Shown piece by piece: positions 8,577 to 10,952 of a stretch of 10,952 nucleotides of DNA. Position numbers and translations under genes: made by a program. This DNA is from Thermoleophilia bacterium (GTDB taxonomy: Bacteria > Actinomycetota > Thermoleophilia > Gaiellales > Gaiellaceae). The number at the start of each line of letters is the position of its first letter. Within the stretch, counting starts at the first letter, position 1. The notes beneath the pieces are model-generated. The model was not told the DNA's origin, ran no database searches, and saw only the letters and a program-made list of their open reading frames with translations. The DNA lies in NCBI GenBank assembly GCA_016844515.1, contig JAERMP010000147.1, forward strand, positions 1 to 10,952, given 5' to 3'.

Positions 8577-9911
8577 TCAGCCGCCGCAACGGCGGAACTC
8601 GACGGTGGGCCTGCCCGACGCCGCCCAGCTAACGATCCCGCCGCCCCAGACGGGATGCGCGTCGAAGCCGCGGGCGGCGAGGATGCTCGCAGCGACCGCG
8701 GCCCGCGGCCCCGTCTCGCAGATCGTCACGATCGGCCTGTCGCGCGGAAGGTCGGACTCGCCCAGCGCGAGCAGGCGGTAGGGGATGTTCCGGCTGCCGG
8801 CGATGTAGCCCGTGTCGCGCTCGTCCTTCTCTCGCACGTCGATGAGCTCCGCGCCTTCGGCCAGCAAGTCGTCGAGCTCGTCGATGGAGACGAGGCCGAG
8901 CGTCTCCGTGCCGCCGCCGAGGACATACCCCGAGATGTTCAACAGGCCAACGGATCGCAATGCACGGATCGCTTCCGCCGCTTCGCTCGTGTCGGACGCA
9001 CAGACAACGACCGAGTCCGGCTCGAGCACGAACGCCGCCTTCGTGGAGAAGCTCGTTCCCGTCACGGGCACATTCAGCGCGCCCGCGAAGTGGCCGTCCG
9101 CGAAGGCTTCCACCGGCCTGACGTCGAGCACCTGCGCACCCTCTGGTGGTGCGGGAAGCTCCGGCGGCTCCGGCTGCGCGCCGACGAACGGGCCGCGGTT
9201 CATCTCCACGATCCGCTCCATGTTGGGTGGCCGCGGGGCGGAGATCGCCGCCGACTCGGCGATGAACAGCGCAACGTCGTCGGTGGCGAGCGCCGGGTTG
9301 AAGCGTCGCTCGAAGCCGATCGTCGTCGAGGCCTTCGAGCTCATCGCCTTGCCGCAAAGCGATCCTGCGACATGGCCGGGATAGACCTCGACACCGTCCC
9401 CAAGCTCGACGAGACGCCGAAGCGAGTGGAAGAGCCCTTCTGCGCCCTCGCGTGCCTCGACGGCTAGATCCGGTCGGGCAGCGTCACCAACGAAAAGAGA
9501 GTCCCCCGTGAGAACGATCCAGGGGTCAGGCCCGCGCGAACGATCACTGACGGCGAAGCAGCAGTGCTCCGGCCGGTGCCCGGGCGTGTGAATGCATCGA
9601 AGGACGACCTGACCGACCTCGATCTCATCGCCGTCGTCCAGCCGGTCGTGCGGGTATTCGGCCTCGGCCGCGGAGTGAACGCTCACCGGAACGCCGTGCT
9701 CCAACGCGAAGCGCCCGTGTCCCGAGAGGTGATCCGCGTGCGTGTGCGTCTCGATCGTCCTGACGATTCGCACGCCGCGCCGCTCCGCCTCGTCGAAGTA
9801 CTGATCGATCGCGAAGGCCGGGTCGACGACGACTGCAGTCCCCGTGTCCGCATCGCCGACCAAGTACGAAGCGCAACCGAGGGCGTCATCGACGAACTGC
9901 GTGAAGATCAC
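8577..9911 (-). CDS. Persulfide dioxygenase-rhodanese fusion (CstB-like)
   Basis: A 444-residue protein with an N-terminal metallo-beta-lactamase domain of the ETHE1/persulfide dioxygenase type, followed by two rhodanese domains: the layout and approximate length of staphylococcal CstB. It should oxidise low-molecular-weight persulfides to sulfite/thiosulfate and so detoxify sulfide. The MBL motif THTHADHLSG holds H56, H58, D60 and H61; the likely mononuclear iron ligands, by comparison with ETHE1, are H56, H112 (TPGHRPEH) and D137 (TGDSLF). C186 (SLCGK) sits where CstB may have its additional functional cysteine. The linker motif PPNMERIVEMNRGP (229-242) is typical. Rhodanese 1 spans about 255-345, with a cysteine at C304. 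Rhodanese 2 spans about 350-440, with active-site C398 (CETGPRA). The start is GTG 9911, preceded by a TACGGT box at leaderless spacing. It is transcribed convergently to the M20 gene, as its own unit. No CstR-like regulator gene is in the window. Confidence 0.92.
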   Translation of the reverse strand: MIFTQFVDDALGCASYLVGDADTGTAVVVDPAFAIDQYFDEAERRGVRIVRTIETHTHADHLSGHGRFALEHGVPVSVHSAAEAEYPHDRLDDGDEIEVGQVVLRCIHTPGHRPEHCCFAVSDRSRGPDPWIVLTGDSLFVGDAARPDLAVEAREGAEGLFHSLRRLVELGDGVEVYPGHVAGSLCGKAMSSKASTTIGFERRFNPALATDDVALFIAESAAISAPRPPNMERIVEMNRGPFVGAQPEPPELPAPPEGAQVLDVRPVEAFADGHFAGALNVPVTGTSFSTKAAFVLEPDSVVVCASDTSEAAEAIRALRSVGLLNISGYVLGGGTETLGLVSIDELDDLLAEGAELIDVREKDERDTGYIAGSRNIPYRLLALGESDLPRDRPIVTICETGPRAAVAASILAARGFDAHPVWGGGIVSWAASGRPTVEFRRCGG

Positions 9912-9919
9912 GACGTCCG

Positions 9920-9925
9920 ACCGTA
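9920..9925 (-). promoter_or_regulatory. Likely -10 element (TACGGT) for the persulfide dioxygenase gene
   Basis: On the minus strand TACGGT ends 8 nt before the GTG at 9911. This fits a leaderless or nearly leaderless transcript, and no Shine-Dalgarno is present between box and start. No convincing -35 at 16-18 nt was seen. Confidence 0.4.
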
Positions 9926-9958
9926 GCAGCGGCTCCCGCTATCTCTCTTGAAGTGCCG

Positions 9959-9978
9959 GCGGGAACAGGCGTTCCCGC
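9959..9978. promoter_or_regulatory. Palindrome resembling an SOS (LexA) box
   Basis: GCGGGAAC-AGGC-GTTCCCGC is a perfect 8-bp inverted repeat with a 4-base centre. Its core GAACAGGCGTTC (9963-9974) matches the Gram-positive SOS box pattern GAACRNRYGTTC exactly, although the flanks are G...C rather than the usual C...G. It lies about 34 nt upstream of the -10 candidate of the minus-strand sulfur gene and about 205 nt before the replication initiator. It could be a LexA site, another repressor operator or simply a hairpin. Confidence 0.4.
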
Positions 9979-10057
9979 ATGGATTGGCGGAATCCCTGCA
10001 AGTGTCGCGAGTCGGCGCTTTGACGTAGAGGTCGTCTGGGCCGCATTTCGCCGGGCT

Positions 10058-10081
10058 GGTGAGGTCTGGGGTGAGGTCTGG
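10058..10081 (+). repeat. Perfect tandem 12-mer (two copies), iteron-like
   Basis: GGTGAGGTCTGG occurs twice back to back (10058-10069 and 10070-10081). A degraded relative (GAGGTCGTCTGGG) occurs at about 10028-10040. The 12-base period is close to one helical turn and the repeat stands upstream of the replication initiator, so it could be an initiator-binding iteron pair. It might also be a simple slippage duplication. Confidence 0.55.
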
Positions 10082-10117
10082 AATCGGCGGCCTCGGTCGG
10101 CACGGCCGTTCAATGCA

Positions 10118-10148
10118 CGACGACCCGCGCTCAGAACGCGGGTCGTCG
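10118..10148. repeat. Perfect 12-bp inverted repeat with 7-base centre
   Basis: The arms CGACGACCCGCG (10118-10129) and CGCGGGTCGTCG (10137-10148) are exact reverse complements around CTCAGAA. The structure ends 34 nt before the likely TTG start of the replication initiator. No T-run follows on either strand, so an intrinsic terminator is unlikely. A rolling-circle double-strand origin hairpin, a tyrosine-recombinase core site (arms of this size around a 6-8 base overlap are typical) or an operator or attenuator are the main alternatives; the sequence alone does not choose. Confidence 0.6.
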
Positions 10149-10170
10149 GAAGTCGAGCAGCGCAAACCTG

Positions 10171-10175
10171 GGGTG
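10171..10175 (+). promoter_or_regulatory. Shine-Dalgarno candidate deciding the TTG start of rep
   Basis: GGGTG (with a further G before it) lies 7 nt upstream of TTG 10183, which is the first possible start after the in-frame TGA at 10174-10176. The spacing is good. It favours TTG 10183 over GTG 10255, which lies within sequence that still looks coding. Confidence 0.45.
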
Positions 10176-10182
10176 ACAGGTC

Positions 10183-10952
10183 TTGGGCCGCCCGGCTGAG
10201 CGTAGCTCACAATGGCGGCTTCGTCGGGACGCCCGCCTGCACGCGCTCGGGTACGTGCGCTGCGAGCACGGCGGCCACTGGCGTCCGCCGTGGGTGAGCC
10301 GCTGCCGGCGTCGACGGTGTCCGTCGTATGCCCCGACCTGGGCGCGGGACACGTTGCGCAAGCTACGCGAGAACCTCCGTGCGTACGGCGGGCTCGTGTC
10401 GATGACGACGGTCACGGCGCCAGGCGAGGAAGCCGGGCTCGTCTGGGACACGGCACGCTGTTCGCATCCGCCCGGCGAGACGTGCAGCGGTCGGAAGGGC
10501 TGTCGCGTCGTAGAAGGCGCGGCGGATCTCTGGAATGAGTGCTCGCGGATGTGGTGGCGCGAGCTCAACCGGATCGCGAAGCAGCACGCCGACCGGCGGC
10601 TACGAGCGCTCGGCTACGACAAGCGCGGCGGACTCCTCGCCTACTCGTGGGAGATGCAACGCCGCGGCGTCTGGCATCTGCACATCGTTCTCGGCATGCA
10701 GACGGCTCCCGAACGCGAGTGGGCTCGTGCATACGTTGAGACGCTGCGCATGATCGGCCCGTCGAAGGGCTTCGGGTTCGTCGACGCGAAACCGCTCGAG
10801 ACGCCGCGGGAGGCTCGCAGGGTCGCCGGCTACCTGAGCAAATACCTCGCGACGTGGAACCCGGACGGCTCGATCGAAGTGAGCGAGACCGTGACCGCTG
10901 CCGGCAGGACGCTCCTCAACTACGTGAGCCGAGATCTTACGATGCTCACTGG
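10183..10952 (+). CDS. HUH-type rolling-circle replication initiator (3' partial)
   Basis: The frame is open for 256 codons and runs off the right edge. It resembles the replication initiators of actinobacterial plasmids and integrative elements (RepSA-like). HUH-endonuclease features appear in order. There is a motif-1-like strand LVSMTTVTAPG (71-81), compare the usual VTLTAPS. The LWNECSRMWWREL segment (116-128) is typical of this group. The metal-binding HxH is WHLHIVLG (H165, H167). The catalytic tyrosine motif is GYLSKYL, with Y217 and Y221. Such enzymes nick one strand at the origin, stay covalently attached through tyrosine and start rolling-circle replication. The N-terminus has a Cys/His cluster (C27, H29, H32, C41, C46) like the zinc region of RepSA proteins, with Y49 where a second CPxC cysteine is usual. 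C93, H95, C101 and C107 form another possible metal site. Start TTG 10183 is chosen from its Shine-Dalgarno; GTG 10255 would cut into apparent coding sequence. Plasmid, AICE or phage origin cannot be told apart here. Confidence 0.82.
   Translation, partial: MGRPAERSSQWRLRRDARLHALGYVRCEHGGHWRPPWVSRCRRRRCPSYAPTWARDTLRKLRENLRAYGGLVSMTTVTAPGEEAGLVWDTARCSHPPGETCSGRKGCRVVEGAADLWNECSRMWWRELNRIAKQHADRRLRALGYDKRGGLLAYSWEMQRRGVWHLHIVLGMQTAPEREWARAYVETLRMIGPSKGFGFVDAKPLETPREARRVAGYLSKYLATWNPDGSIEVSETVTAAGRTLLNYVSRDLTMLT

Larger units (their letters stand above)
9912..10182. other. Non-coding junction between core genes and the replication module
   Basis: This 271-base stretch separates the divergent sulfur gene and the replication initiator gene. 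ORFs in it have no recognisable protein character. It holds, in order, the minus-strand -10, the SOS-like palindrome, the tandem 12-mers, the 12-7-12 inverted repeat and a GGGTG Shine-Dalgarno. No tRNA, integrase or transposase is visible. It probably contains the boundary of a mobile element. Confidence 0.55.

Noticed and set aside
8552..8580. Bidirectional terminator between the convergent genes
   Set aside because: Only a 4-bp CTCG/CGAG stem with no T-run is seen.
8328..9467. Plus-strand ORF of 379 codons spanning the end of the M20 gene and the sulfur gene
   Set aside because: It crosses two well-supported genes in wrong frames; low-complexity Arg-rich sequence.
10118..10148. Inverted repeat as a tRNA anticodon arm (loop CTCAGAA would read anticodon CAG)
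   Set aside because: The stem is 12 bp instead of 5, and no D-arm, T-arm (GTTC) or acceptor pairing is found around it.
9953..10297. Small plus-strand ORF of 114 codons over the junction
   Set aside because: It overlaps the repeats and the N-terminus of the initiator in a different frame, with no Shine-Dalgarno or recognisable domain.
10212..10538. ATG-started ORF of 108 codons inside the rep region
   Set aside because: It is the second frame of the initiator, whose own frame shows zinc cysteines and HUH-family motifs; this one is Arg/Ala-rich noise.
1..10952. CRISPR array, rRNA, complete tRNA or insertion sequence
   Set aside because: No regularly spaced repeats, no rRNA-like sequence, no tRNA T-arm set and no transposase motifs were found by reading both strands.

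Overview
The window is a GC-rich (by eye about two-thirds G+C) bacterial chromosome segment. GTG/TTG starts, 4-nt gene overlaps, TANNNT boxes 6-8 nt upstream of start codons (leaderless style) and the protein types together suggest an actinobacterium, perhaps a Thermoleophilia/Gaiellales-like soil lineage. That assignment is inference; no rRNA or marker gene is present.

Layout. Positions 1-3548 (+) hold almost all of a cobalamin-dependent methionine synthase (metH) whose first residues lie outside the window. Positions 3713-5128 (+) encode a 12-helix MFS exporter with a hydrophilic coiled-coil tail. Positions 5173-8560 (+) form a tight three-gene unit: meaB (GTPase chaperone of methylmalonyl-CoA mutase), ilvA (threonine ammonia-lyase) and an M20 metallopeptidase. 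meaB carries a frameshift at about 5920-5932: its real C-terminus continues in another frame to 6103, overlapping ilvA. Positions 8577-9911 (-) encode a CstB-like persulfide dioxygenase/double-rhodanese protein, convergent with the M20 gene. Beyond it the character changes. Positions 9912-10182 are non-coding and hold an SOS-box-like palindrome, two perfect tandem 12-mers and a perfect 12-7-12 inverted repeat. They lead into a long open frame from about 10183 that runs off the right edge. It encodes an HUH-type rolling-circle replication initiator (HxH at residues 165-167, YxxxY at 217-221), so the right end is probably the edge of an integrated plasmid-like or actinobacterial integrative element.

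How the genes fit. MetH and MeaB both serve B12 enzymology. IlvA makes 2-oxobutyrate, which becomes propionyl-CoA and then methylmalonyl-CoA, the substrate of the mutase that MeaB protects, so meaB-ilvA is a plausible threonine/propionate-to-succinyl-CoA module. The M20 enzyme may feed amino acids from dipeptides, and the sulfur enzyme detoxifies persulfides. The most interesting parts are the replication initiator with its cis-elements and the broken meaB.
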